The notes beneath the pieces were generated by a model. It worked only from the letters and a program-made list of their open reading frames with translations. It did no database searches and had not been told where the DNA came from. From contig CALRZN010000020.1 in the NCBI GenBank assembly GCA_943372645.1, positions 1 through 64,000 of the forward strand: a DNA stretch of 64,000 bases, given 5' to 3'. This document shows positions 27,153 through 37,900 of the stretch, one piece after another (within the stretch, counting starts at the first letter, position 1; the number at the start of each line of letters is the position of its first letter). This stretch comes from VBWE01 sp943372645. Lineage in GTDB: Bacteria > Bacteroidota > Bacteroidia > Palsa-965. A program made the translations under genes and the position numbers.

Positions 27153-28885
27153 TTGTTTTCGCCATGCTGTTTTTTTCGCTGGTTGCTGTAGCACAGCAGG
27201 AAAAACCGAAAACAGGAAAAGACCTGCTGATGCTTTTTCCTGCTAATCCCTTGCCTGAAACACAAATGATGACCCCATTTGTGAAGAAACTACTCGAAAA
27301 TATGAACGATGGCAAAAACAAAGGCATACGGCTTTTCCGCAGTGTATCCAGCAGTGCAGATTATTCGAAAATACTTTCTGCAGAAGAAATGCTGATGAGT
27401 AATAAACGGCTGCTCGGTGAAACGCATGATATGGAAAAGTTACAAACCCCGGAGCGCAAAAAACGGGATTCACTTTATGGTAAGCTGCTGAATAATTTTG
27501 ACAAGGTGCTGCTTATCGAATTGATTTACAGGAACGAGACGAATACTACGCTGATTCCTCCAGACCACTATTTATATTATTTCACACTTCAGAATATTGT
27601 TAATATACCTGGTAATCTGCCATTAGCCGATGAAACTAATTCGGTTTCACTGCTTGTGAAAGCCGGAACAGATATTCGTAAAGTGCTTGTACGAAAACTG
27701 CGTGAACTCTTTCCGGAATCGAATGAGCCACCGGTTATTCGGATAAGCAGTTCTCTTGCGGCTTACAAGGGGGGGTATTATTGCACACCCGGCGACAGTG
27801 TAAAACTGGCATTTTGTATTTCTGACGCTGATTCTGATCCGTACCTGTTTCGCTACAGTTGGAAATTTAAAGGCCGTCAGGGCGTGCTGCCTGATTATGT
27901 GGATTCGTTTGACAGTACACTGACACTTGTGGTGCATGACACCGGTACAATTTTCATGCTTGCGCAGGTACATGATGAATTCAGCCCCTCCAATGTTGAT
28001 ACATTTCGACTTCATGTGATTCCAAAACCGCAGATTAACCTGATCCGGAATTGTTATTACGTGCATATCGGCAAAAAGAACGGCGTGCTTTCACATCCGT
28101 TTGATGCACTATTTCAACCGTATCTTTTTTTTGATACTACCAAAACGCATTTGTTTAACATTACAGAAATCTATACGGAACATCCGCCTTCAGCCGAGGC
28201 TGCATTTCGCATTTCGCCTCTTCCTTCGCAGGGCAGGGTTGCAGATTCTGTCGCGGCCTCTGAATTCCGTATTGACCGGAATAAAAGTTACCTGAATCTT
28301 AGGCATTCCCCTTACCGCGGTAAACCGGGTGTTTATAGCTACCAGATTACGCTGTTTGAGCATGGTATCGCTTCCAATACAATGACGTTGCGTCTGCGCT
28401 ACCGGAAAGCATCTGCAGTTTACTCCCAGTTTGGTTTTATAATCGGCAAATTCAAAGCAGATGAGAAAATGTACCTGGGGTTCACTACAACAGCAGGTGC
28501 ATTCTTGCATCGCTACCTGAGTATTGAATTTTCAGCCGAATTTCCAATGGTAGATAGTTTATTCGGAAGAGGAACTAATCTGCGATATGCCAATCACCGG
28601 ATCAGTGCCCTTACACCAATACCGGTTAAAGCAGGTCTTATTATTTCGCCAGAGATCGGTTTCTGGATATTCCGTTATCCCACGGTTTCTACCGATTTTT
28701 ATGACGGTGTCAGTTTTGGAATAAATGTCAAAATGCTGTATACTGTTTTCCCCTGGATCGGCACCTGTTACCGGTTTGGTTATACAGAAACCCGCCAGTT
28801 GCCGGGCCGGCCGGTAAAAAATGGTTTTTTTTATATGGCAATTGGTATTTCTATACAACCCATCAGTAAAAAAGGGAAGCATTAG
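27134..28885 (+). CDS. secreted protein with Ig-like and outer-membrane-like regions
   Basis: A 583-aa exported protein with a signal peptide (MPAKILIVFAMLFFSLVAVAQ). Residues about 35-190 are helical and unrecognised. A central Ig/PKD-like segment follows at about 215-300 (GDSVKLAFCISDADSDPYLF, DTGTIFMLAQVHDEFSPS). The C-terminal 200 residues show alternating aromatic beta strands, for example QFGFIIGKFKADEKMYLGFT and GFFYMAIGISI. This suggests a small outer-membrane beta-barrel or surface domain. It starts inside the TIR-TM gene (19-bp overlap), so it probably belongs to the same operon and could be the outer-membrane contact for that protein. Confidence 0.65.
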   Translation: MPAKILIVFAMLFFSLVAVAQQEKPKTGKDLLMLFPANPLPETQMMTPFVKKLLENMNDGKNKGIRLFRSVSSSADYSKILSAEEMLMSNKRLLGETHDMEKLQTPERKKRDSLYGKLLNNFDKVLLIELIYRNETNTTLIPPDHYLYYFTLQNIVNIPGNLPLADETNSVSLLVKAGTDIRKVLVRKLRELFPESNEPPVIRISSSLAAYKGGYYCTPGDSVKLAFCISDADSDPYLFRYSWKFKGRQGVLPDYVDSFDSTLTLVVHDTGTIFMLAQVHDEFSPSNVDTFRLHVIPKPQINLIRNCYYVHIGKKNGVLSHPFDALFQPYLFFDTTKTHLFNITEIYTEHPPSAEAAFRISPLPSQGRVADSVAASEFRIDRNKSYLNLRHSPYRGKPGVYSYQITLFEHGIASNTMTLRLRYRKASAVYSQFGFIIGKFKADEKMYLGFTTTAGAFLHRYLSIEFSAEFPMVDSLFGRGTNLRYANHRISALTPIPVKAGLIISPEIGFWIFRYPTVSTDFYDGVSFGINVKMLYTVFPWIGTCYRFGYTETRQLPGRPVKNGFFYMAIGISIQPISKKGKH

Positions 28886-28898
28886 CTATATTCAGATA

Positions 28899-28938
28899 AA
28901 ACCGGCGTTTCCTGGTGGCAGCGCCGGTTTTGTTTTTT
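28899..28938 (+). terminator. rho-independent terminator of the caspase/TIR operon
   Basis: A 9-bp perfect stem (AAACCGGCG paired with CGCCGGTTT) with a 14-base loop is followed by tgttttttt. It marks the right end of the plus-strand accessory island. Confidence 0.8.
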
Positions 28939-28950
28939 TCGGAAAAGGGG

Positions 28951-30051
28951 TTACGATTTTTTCGCTGTGATAGGCCCCGTAAGCCCGCTGCGTATCGCAC
29001 TTACATAATCGCTTATGGATGCTGCTGCTGCATTATAACACGGGTCGTTGTATTGGTTGTTCGCTGCTTCATAACCGATAACCTGGTCAACCAGCCAGAT
29101 GAATCCGCCGTTCACACTTGACTCATGTGCAAATGTATTCATGAGGCTGAATACACTGGTATTGGTAAACGTGTCAGGGCATGTTGTGTCCGGAAAATCA
29201 CCCTCCCAGCGATTGTAATAGGTGTCGTAGTACCGCGTCCAGTCGCTGGCCAGGATAAAACCGGTTGTATCAAAACCCGAAATCGCATCGGTAATATACC
29301 CGGCCCAGGTATCCGGATCATTCCCGTTACCACCGGCATAACATTGCAGGTTCCACCATTTTACTTTCCCGGGATTGCTGGTATTCAGCTGGCTCAGCGA
29401 ATAGGTCCAGAAATCCGGATCCGTGTACGGGCAAAAGGTAATCTCAAAACCGATTGTTATACACATCTTGCAGAAGTCAACAAATGATCCGCGGCTGTCT
29501 GCATCAATTACGGCTTGTGAAGGCGGGTTCGTATCGTCGTAATACATATCCGTTTCCTCATTGTCCATATCAATGATGCTTATGCCCGGTATCAGGTTGC
29601 GCAGCACCTGCATGTTCTGCTGCAGGTTTGTGCCTTCAAACGACTTGTTATTATTGAGCCAGATTTTTTCAATGCACCGGAAATCATAAATCACATTATT
29701 TGCACCGCCGATAGAAGCGCAGAGCGTTTGAACAGTATTGCCCGGAACAGTTGTACTTGTAATTGAACCCACAAGGTCGGCCCAGGAAGACGTATCACCG
29801 GGATTGCTGCCATAACCAACATATTTTCCCCGGGAAATAACGAGTGTACCGTTGTAATAAATATCGCCCGGTATCTGCGCCGGACTTATGTCAAAATCAC
29901 GACCGATATGAAATAAACTTAATATAACCGTCGTCAACCCCGATTGCTGTATCTGGCTGATCGTTTGCTGCACCTGCTGTACCTCATTGTTGTCGGAGGC
30001 ATAAAGACAGCCTTCCGCATACGCTGCAATATTATTTGTGCGTGCTCCCAT
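28951..30051 (-). CDS. GH18-like (TIM-barrel) hydrolase-related protein
   Basis: A 366-aa protein. ATG 30051 (MGARTNNIAAYAEGCLYAS) is preferred over an in-frame ATG at 30195, which would add 48 residues of basic, unrelated-looking sequence running into the terminator at 30202. The order of strands fits a glycoside hydrolase 18-type barrel: TVILSLFHIGRDFDI, QTLCASIGGANNVIYDFR, GISIIDMDNEETDM (compare DxxDxDxE, with Glu as acid/base candidate), FEITFCPYTDP, KVKWWNLQCYAGG and GFILASDWTRYYDTYYNRW. There is no signal peptide, which is odd for a chitinase-like enzyme. Substrate unknown; the catalytic motif is partly degenerate. Confidence 0.65.
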   Translation of the reverse strand: MGARTNNIAAYAEGCLYASDNNEVQQVQQTISQIQQSGLTTVILSLFHIGRDFDISPAQIPGDIYYNGTLVISRGKYVGYGSNPGDTSSWADLVGSITSTTVPGNTVQTLCASIGGANNVIYDFRCIEKIWLNNNKSFEGTNLQQNMQVLRNLIPGISIIDMDNEETDMYYDDTNPPSQAVIDADSRGSFVDFCKMCITIGFEITFCPYTDPDFWTYSLSQLNTSNPGKVKWWNLQCYAGGNGNDPDTWAGYITDAISGFDTTGFILASDWTRYYDTYYNRWEGDFPDTTCPDTFTNTSVFSLMNTFAHESSVNGGFIWLVDQVIGYEAANNQYNDPCYNAAAASISDYVSAIRSGLTGPITAKKS

Positions 30052-30201
30052 GTTGTGTGGATTTTTACTTTTTCGCCTACTCGGTTTTACGGTTTTTCGG
30101 CTTCGCCCGGCAGTTTTTGTTTTTGGAAGAGCTGCAATCAAACTTAAACCGGAATGCTGCAATTTCCCGGCATCTGTTGATAAAAGGAGGCACAATAAAA
30201 A

Positions 30202-30228
30202 AGCCGCCGCGATAGGTTCGCGGCGGCT
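30202..30228 (-). terminator. strong terminator downstream of the lamin-tail T9SS gene
   Basis: An 11-bp perfect stem (AGCCGCCGCGA paired with TCGCGGCGGCT) has a 5-base loop. On the plus strand it is preceded by aataaaa, so a minus-strand transcript ends in U residues. The stem sequence is the same as that of the terminator at 31884. Confidence 0.85.
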
Positions 30229-30247
30229 GCAGATAAATCAGGTTCGG

Positions 30248-31768
30248 TTATTTCACCACGGTGTGGCGGGCAAGTATGGCACCGCCCTGGTCATGAAGTG
30301 AAAGGAAATAAATGCCGCCTTCAAGCATATTGACATCAAGCGCGGTCCGTTTTCCGTTTACAGTTACTGCATGTAGTGTTCGGCCGGTTGCATCACAAAG
30401 TACGAGCTGTGCGTTTAACTGACCGACTGCAAAATCAATGATTATAAAATCCTGTACAGGGTTCGGGTAAATGGCCCAGGTAGTTGCGGCCACCGGCTTT
30501 TCAGCACCCAGGCAGATATCCACATAAACCGAATCGGTTGCGCTGCCCGAACAGTTGTTCGAATCGGTATAAAAATAATTGATGAGTGTTAACCCAGGTG
30601 AAACCTGGCCGGGGTCAAACTGGTTGCCTGTAACACCTGGTCCGCCCCACGTTCCGCCTGCCGGGCTTCCGCCGCCAAGGGTAACTGCCGCTTCCGTTCC
30701 ACAAAGGGTATCTGGAATCGTCAGCGAAAGTGTTACTGTGGGCGGGTTGTTCGGATTCAGTGTTGTGAAAAGTGTATCCTGGCAGCCGTTGTTATCTGTA
30801 ATGTAACAGTTGTATGATCCGGCGGCAAGATTTGTTGCGAGTGCAGTCGTTTGTCCGTTGCTCCACAGGTACGTATATCCCGGTGTTCCACCGGTTACTG
30901 CAACACCAAGCGATCCGTTGCTCTGTGAACATCCCGGAACAAGTACCGAATCAACGGTTAAAACAAGAGCCGCCGGTTCCGAGATAGTAACTACAGCGGT
31001 GTCGCTGCTTCCGCAGTCATTGGTAACCACGCAGGCAAATGTACCGGCGTTCAGGTTGTTGATTGTTGAATTTGTGCTGTTATCATGCAGCCACAGGTAA
31101 GTAAAACTGTTACCCCCGCTTGCCGTAACGTTTGCAGTTCCGTTGCCATCGCCAAAACAAACAACGTCTGTTGATGTGGCCGATGCGGCAGCCTGTGCGC
31201 AGCAGGAGGTCATGCTGTGACTTCCCAGGAATGTTGTCGTATTCTGCGGATACACATCATACTGTGTTGCCCCGATGGCCCAGTTGGTTGTGCCTTCCTG
31301 TACACCGGTCATGCGCACAAGTGTAAATTCACTTGTTGCACCGGTGCCTACCGGCCAGTTTACTCCGGGGTCAATGCCAATTATGCCGATAATATCAAGA
31401 ATGGTGTTACTCGGTATATGTTTAAGCGACAGTACATCATCACCGTTAAAAAAGGTAATGGTGTGAAGCGTGTCTGATACAGCAAGTATTCCGGATACCG
31501 CGGAAGGATTGCCTGCTACCCATACTGAACCGGCAGCGAGGGTGCCCTGCGGAAAAAGCGAATCCGTTGGCGTGGGTGATCCGTTATTGTACCTGTAAAA
31601 CACATAATCTGTCAGGTTAACAGTTGCATTTGTCGGATTATAGATTTCAACGGCCTTGTTGTTCGAAGCACCTTCAAGGTATTCCGAGAAAAAAAGGTTG
31701 GAGCAGGGCTGTGCGAGCCCGATTGCAGAAATCACTGTGAATGAGGCAAGAAGAATTTGTTTTTTCAT
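30248..31768 (-). CDS. T9SS substrate with lamin-tail domain and SprB-like repeats
   Basis: A 506-aa secreted protein. A signal peptide (MKKQILLASFTVISAIGLAQ) is followed by a lamin-tail domain (about 22-165: LFFSEYLEGASNNKAVEIYN, YVFYRYNNGSP). SprB-like repeats follow at about 195-330 (TDVVCFGDGNGTANVTASGG, YTYLWSNGQTTALATNLAAG), then an Ig-like module (GGTWGGPGVTGNQFDPG). The last 75 residues are a type A Por/T9SS sorting domain (WAIYPNPVQDFIIIDF ... GGIYFLSLHDQGG), so it is exported by type IX secretion and may be attached to the surface. Its own terminator is at 30202. Confidence 0.88.
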   Translation of the reverse strand: MKKQILLASFTVISAIGLAQPCSNLFFSEYLEGASNNKAVEIYNPTNATVNLTDYVFYRYNNGSPTPTDSLFPQGTLAAGSVWVAGNPSAVSGILAVSDTLHTITFFNGDDVLSLKHIPSNTILDIIGIIGIDPGVNWPVGTGATSEFTLVRMTGVQEGTTNWAIGATQYDVYPQNTTTFLGSHSMTSCCAQAAASATSTDVVCFGDGNGTANVTASGGNSFTYLWLHDNSTNSTINNLNAGTFACVVTNDCGSSDTAVVTISEPAALVLTVDSVLVPGCSQSNGSLGVAVTGGTPGYTYLWSNGQTTALATNLAAGSYNCYITDNNGCQDTLFTTLNPNNPPTVTLSLTIPDTLCGTEAAVTLGGGSPAGGTWGGPGVTGNQFDPGQVSPGLTLINYFYTDSNNCSGSATDSVYVDICLGAEKPVAATTWAIYPNPVQDFIIIDFAVGQLNAQLVLCDATGRTLHAVTVNGKRTALDVNMLEGGIYFLSLHDQGGAILARHTVVK

Positions 31769-31883
31769 GCTGCAAAATTATACAATTTGTTAGCCTCTTT
31801 GTATGATATGAATTACCCGGAAGTCAATATCCGGCATATAAACAGCATGTTTTACAGTGGAATATGTTGTAAGTCATAAAAAA

Positions 31884-31909
31884 AGCCGCCGCGATTTTTC
31901 GCGGCGGCT
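31884..31909. terminator. bidirectional terminator after the 2293-aa gene
   Basis: An 11-bp perfect stem (AGCCGCCGCGA and TCGCGGCGGCT) has a 4-5-base T loop and is flanked by A7 on the left and T6 on the right, so it can terminate from both sides. It serves mainly the minus-strand giant gene. Confidence 0.85.
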
Positions 31910-31929
31910 TTTTTGAATGCAATTAGTTG

Positions 31930-34900
31930 TTATTGTTTCACCACACGGTAATTCGAAACGGAAGTACCTGAAGTAAGACGAACATAATACACACCACCTT
32001 CGCTGGTAGCCAGGTTAATCTGTTTAACCATATCGGTCATTACAAATTTCTGAATCAGCTGACCAAGGCTGTTCGTGATCTCAACAGTAACAGCAGTTGC
32101 CGGCAGTTGTCCGAGATCAATGGTGAACATACCCATGTTCGGGTTCGGGTAAATGTTAACAGCAACTGTGCCGTTCGGGTTGTGTATGCCGATACACGCA
32201 TCAACCACAATTACGTTGGTGGCACTTGCTGAACAGCCGTTGGTATCAGTGTAGCTGTACTGCAGCGTCTGTGCACCGTTCAGTGTAGCCGGGTTGAATG
32301 TGCTTCCGGTTACACCCGGGCCGCTGAATGTTCCGCCTGCAGGTGTTGCAGTCAGTGCCATCGGGGCATCATCCACACAAATGGTGTTCTGCGACAGGTT
32401 GAAGGTCAGTGTCGGGATGGCGTTAACAACCACCGAAATGGTATCGTTACCGATACATCCGTTCAGATCTGTTACCTGTACAGCATATGTGCCGCTTGCA
32501 GTTACGGTTAAAGTCTGGCTGGTGCTGAAATCACTCCATACATAACCAGAACCCGGGTTGCCTGCATCCAATGTTACAGGGCCGCCGCAGGTTGCGGTAT
32601 CTGCGCCCAGGGCAACTGCCGGTCCGGCAGCAATGCCGATGTTGATTGAGTCAGCTGCAGAACAGCCGTTCGAATCGGTTACAGTTACATAGTACATGCC
32701 TGAGCTGGTAACCACAAGTGTCTGTGTTGTATCGCTGGTACTCCAGAGATACGAAGAACCAGCGTTGCCTGCATCCAGCGTGAGGCTTCCGCCGTTACAC
32801 TGTGAGGTGTCAGCACCAAGTGCTACTACCGGGATGGCATTGATCGTAACGTTAATCGTATCCGCATTAACACATCCGTTAACATCAGTTACTGTAACAT
32901 CATAAGAACCGGTTGCCGAAACGGTTTCGGTCTGGCTGGTACCTGATGTGCTCCATGCATAAGTTGATCCCGGGTTACCGGCATCCAGTGTAACGGTACC
33001 GCCGCACTGTGCAATGTCTGCTCCAAGAGCAACAACCGGTAATGCATTTACAGTTACCATCACCGAATCAACATCGGTACAGCCGTTTCCGTCTGTTCCG
33101 GTTACGGTGTAATAACCGCTGGCAGGAACCATAAACGGTACGCCGTCAGTTACACCGCCATTCCAGCTGTAGCTGGTAGCGCCGCTTCCGGTGAAGGTTA
33201 CCATGTCGCCCATACAGATTGTGCCAACGCTTGCGTTAGCAGTAACTGTCGGAAGTGCATTCACGTTGATCATAATCGAATCAGTATCTGTACAGCCGTT
33301 TCCGTCTGTACCAACTACGGTGTAATAACCGGCTGTTGAAACTGCAAACGGAACTGCATCAGTAACACCGTTGTTCCAGGTGTACGAAGTAGCGCCGCTT
33401 CCGCTGAAGGTTACGTTGCTGCCCGAACATACTGTTGTTGCAGTTGCGCTGGCTGTTACGGTCGGCAGTGCGTTGATGGTAAAGGTGATTCCTGTTGCGG
33501 CAGAATCAGCACAACCGTTGAGGTTGGTTTTGATCATGTTGTACACACCGGCAACTGAAGCCATGTAGGTATTGGTTGTGGCACCCGGTATTAAAACACC
33601 GTTCAGGTACCACTGGCTTGTTCCGCCCGAAGAACCGGTAAGCAGTGTGCTGTCGCCGGCGCAAACCGATGTGTTACCTGTGATTGAAACTACCGGTAAC
33701 GGATTCACTGCCATGGTTACAGTAACTGTAGTTGTAGTTGAACAGTTGTCTGTAATTACGCAGGTATATGTTCCTGCTCCTGAAGTGGTGATACCGCTGA
33801 TAGTCGGGTTAGCCGTAGAAGCGGTGAAGCTGTTCGGGCCGGTCCATGCATACGTGTAAGTTGCAAGACCACCGGTTGGTGTGGCAGTAAGTGTAACGTT
33901 TGTGCCTGCACATACTGTAGTGCCCGGTGAGGCAACGGCTGTTCCGGTGAGGGCAGCAGGCAGCGAAATTGTAACTGTTCCTGTAGCTGTACATCCTGCA
34001 GGCGATGTTGCTGTTGCTGTATATGTTGTGGCAGCAGTAACTCCTGTTGCAGTTACCGGCGAACCGGTTGTAGAGCTGAGGAATGTTCCCGGCGACCAGG
34101 TGTAGGTTGCAGGCGATGCACCACCAGTAATGGTGATTACATAATCTTCCACTTCACCAAAGGTGGACTGGGCTGCACACGGATCCATGGTATTTGTTCC
34201 GCCGTAATCCATCTCACGTACACGCAGGCGAACCTGGCCGTTAAATGCCGTAAGCGGAACTGTGAACGTAAATGATGTAGAAGCCGGTGTAGCGCCCAGG
34301 TTGTTGGTTTCACCGAGTTTCTCACCTGCATCGTTCAGTGTTCCGTTCTGGTTGTAGTCAATCCAGGCTGCAAGGTCATTCAGTGTATACGTACCTGCAA
34401 CCAACGTAATGGTGTAGGTAGAACCTGCGGTCAGCGTAGTAGTTGTATTACCCGATGCCGGGTACAATGTATAATACGGTGAAGCAGATGCACCGGACGG
34501 GTTGTTCAGTGTATTCAGTACTACAGAACTGCAGTAGTCACCAAAACCGGTTCCGTTTGCATAGGTCGGCTGGCAATAGGTTGCTGCAGGCAGCGATGCG
34601 CTTGCTGTAAGTACCGAAGTACCGCCGCTGCACACCGTTGCCGGTGTAGCAGTTACGCTGTTCATGGTAAGTGCCTGTCCAACCGTGATGGTGGTTGTAG
34701 CAGTGTTAACACAACCGTTACCGTTTGTACCGGTTACCGTGTAGGTAGTTGTAGCGGTCGGGTTAGCTGTCGGGTTGGCAATGTTTGTTGCCGAAAGACC
34801 TGTGGCAGGTAACCAGCTGTACGTATTTCCGCCTGTTGCAGTAAGTGCTACCGGGCTTCCGCCGGGCAGACAGATGATTCCGGTAGTAGGCGTTACAGCT

Positions 34901-37900
34901 ACTGTCGGTAAACCGTTTACAACAACAGTTACTGAAGCAGTTGTTACAGAAGAGCAACCGTCGTTGATGGTTAATGTATAGGTACCTGCTGCAGCAAGGG
35001 TAACACCGGTAATGGTCGGGTTCTGGCTGCCAGAAGTAAAGCTGTTCGGGCCGGCCCACGAATAGGTGTACGGCGATCCGCCGCCGATTGCTGTTCCGTT
35101 CAGTGTAAGGTTTGATCCTACACATACAGCAGAAGGAGTAGCAGAAGCGGTTGAAGTAAGTGCTGCACCGGCGGTTACAGTTACAGATGCTGTTGAAGTA
35201 CATGACCCGTTGGCAGCTGTTACAGTATACGTAGTGGTTGCAGTTACGGCATTGGCCATCGGGTTATTGATGGTGGTGCTGCTCAGGAAGGTTCCCGGCG
35301 ACCAGCTGTAGGTCGGGGTTCCGCCCGAAGGCGACCAGCGGTAACCGTCAGGTGTGCTCACCGTCCAGTTTACGTTGTTACGTCCCGGTGCAACAAACGC
35401 AGTTGTACCTGCAGCATTCTGAATACCCTGAACCGCAATATTTGTTCCGGTTGAGCTGGTGGTATGCGCTTCAATAACGTTGGTTGTTTCATAAATTACA
35501 AGCTGTGTGGTTAAGCTGCCCACTGTGTTGTAGAAGTTACCACCGCTCCAGTTTACAACTAACTTACGGTTCGGTGCTGTACCGCTTACGAAGTAGTTGA
35601 TCGTTCCGATAGTGCGGAAGTCCAGGTCAGAATACAGCGGCCCGATTGACGGACGACCGGCAAAAGCCGAAGGAAATGTATTGCTGTACCCTGTAAAGGT
35701 ATTTGGAGCTCCTGCGCCAAGAACCATAAATCCATTGGTGGAAACAGCAAACGAGGTGTAAGCTGTTCCGAAATACATAAAGGTAAACGGTAAGGCCTGG
35801 TTCTGCCAGCCGCCGTCATCTAATGTACCAGAAGCAAGTGCTGTAACTGCAACACCTGCGTTGGCCAGTGTGGTTACACCAACACCCGGTGTAGGTGTAA
35901 GCGTGTAAGGAATAACCGATCCGGTATAAGAGGAGGTTAAACCGGCGTTGGCCAGCAGTTGCGAGTTGGCACCGTTACAGATGGTTGACGGTGTAGCGCT
36001 GATGCTGGTAATGCTCGGTGATTCCGATACCGTGATGGCAGCAGTAGCGGTGTTGGTACATCCGTTACCGTCTGTTCCGGTTACTGTATAGGTTGTGGTT
36101 GCAGCCGGTGTTGCTACCGGGTTTGCAATGGTGGTTGATGAAAGTCCGGTTGCAGGCAGCCAGGTGTAGGTATTTGCACCGCTGGCAAGCAGGTTAACCG
36201 GTCCGCCGGCAGGTGCACAGATGGTGCCTGTGGTCGGTGTTACTGCAACAGCAGGAAGCGCGTTTACCGCAACGGTAAACTGCGCCGTTGTTACGGCCTG
36301 GCCGCTAACGGTACAGCCAACGCCTACCACAAAATACGTGGTGGCAGTAAGCGGGCCCGTAGCCTGTGTGTTGGATGTTCCGAGCAGGTTGGTGTACGGT
36401 CCGCCGTTGGTTAACGACGAAGCCCACTGGTACGTGATGCCTGCCCCGGTTGATGCTCCTGTAAGTGTAAGTGTTGTTCCTGATCCGCTGCATACAGCCG
36501 TTACACCGGTGATGCTGCCGGCTGTTGGTGTACCGCTGCAGGCTGCAATAATGTAAGCCCCGATATCATTGTCAGGCGTGCGCGGCGCGCAGTTCTGGTC
36601 AACAGTAATGTACACAGGCGGAACCTGTCCGGCAGCATTCAGTGTTAATGCACCGGGATTGAGGTTGGATGTGTTGCTTACAAACTGCGGATTAACGGTA
36701 AGCGATGCAGCTTCCATACCGGCCGGTGCCATTGCGGTGGTCCAGTTGGCAAGTGTGTTGTAAGCTGTTGTTCCGTCGAAACCGGTGAAGCCGGATACAC
36801 CGGCATCGTTTGCAACAAAAATATCGTTGTTGTTCGATATCGTTCCTGCCGGGCCAAAGGTAAGGGCGGTCGGAGAGCTATATATATAGTGTTTGGCAGT
36901 TGCACCCTGTGCCGCTGTAAAGTTTGCAAAAACGTTGTTACCCAGTTTGAAAACCGGTCCGTTTGCTGCGTTTACTTCAAAGCAGGAGCTACTTAAGTTC
37001 AGCGAACCGCTGCCGTCCATACTTACGGCGTTGTTGTAAACTTCGTAGGTCTGTGTGTTTAATCCACCTGTTCCGTTTACAAAAATACCTTTCAGCGTGC
37101 GTGCTGTTGTAGCAACACCGGTGTAGGCCGACGTAATTTCCGAAACCGTGTTGTTGAATACGCGGATGGTATGTGTGCCGGTGGTGGTGTGCGACATCCG
37201 GATACCGCTGATACCTGTTGTTGAAGCGGTGCTGCTGTTACGGATGGTCTGAATTTTATTGTTGCTGATGGTGCTTGTGCCCTGGAAGGTATTGATTACA
37301 ATACCATCGGTTTGAACGGCACTGCCCGTTACGTTGCGGATGCTGTTGTTTGAAATGGTAAAACCGCTCTGGTTGGTAGCAAGAATACCATACGTCTGTG
37401 CTGTTCCGTTACCGATATCGTTGGCCGTTGCCGGGTTACCGATGGTGTTAAAGGTAGCGCAGTTGGTGCGGGTTACCTGGGTATTCAGATCGGGGAACGT
37501 GGCGTTGCCCAGGAGCTGGATACCTGCATAAACGCTGGTAATGGTAAAGTCTTTAAACGTATTGTTTGAGTTTGCACCGGCTGCTGAAGTCGGTACCGTA
37601 ATTACATTGGATACGAAACCACGGCTGCCGGTATTGACACGGTTCATGGTTACTGTAATATTCGAAATGGTGTTGTTGGTGGCACCGTCTGTTGCAGAGC
37701 TGTTGTAAATACCAACACCATGATCGCTTGCATTGTTGCCCACGTTACCACGGATATCCATATTGTTGATGGTGATATAGTCACCACCCACGATACCGAA
37801 TACCGGATCAACGTTACTTGCAAGTGCGGTTGTGCTGGCCTGGTTGGCAATGGCGCCGTTTGTACCACTTGCACCGCCATACGAAATAATAGCGGCTGTT

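Noticed and set aside
30052..30195. upstream extension of the GH18-like gene
   Set aside because: The added 48 residues are basic and unlike the family, and lie next to a terminator; ATG 30051 fits better.
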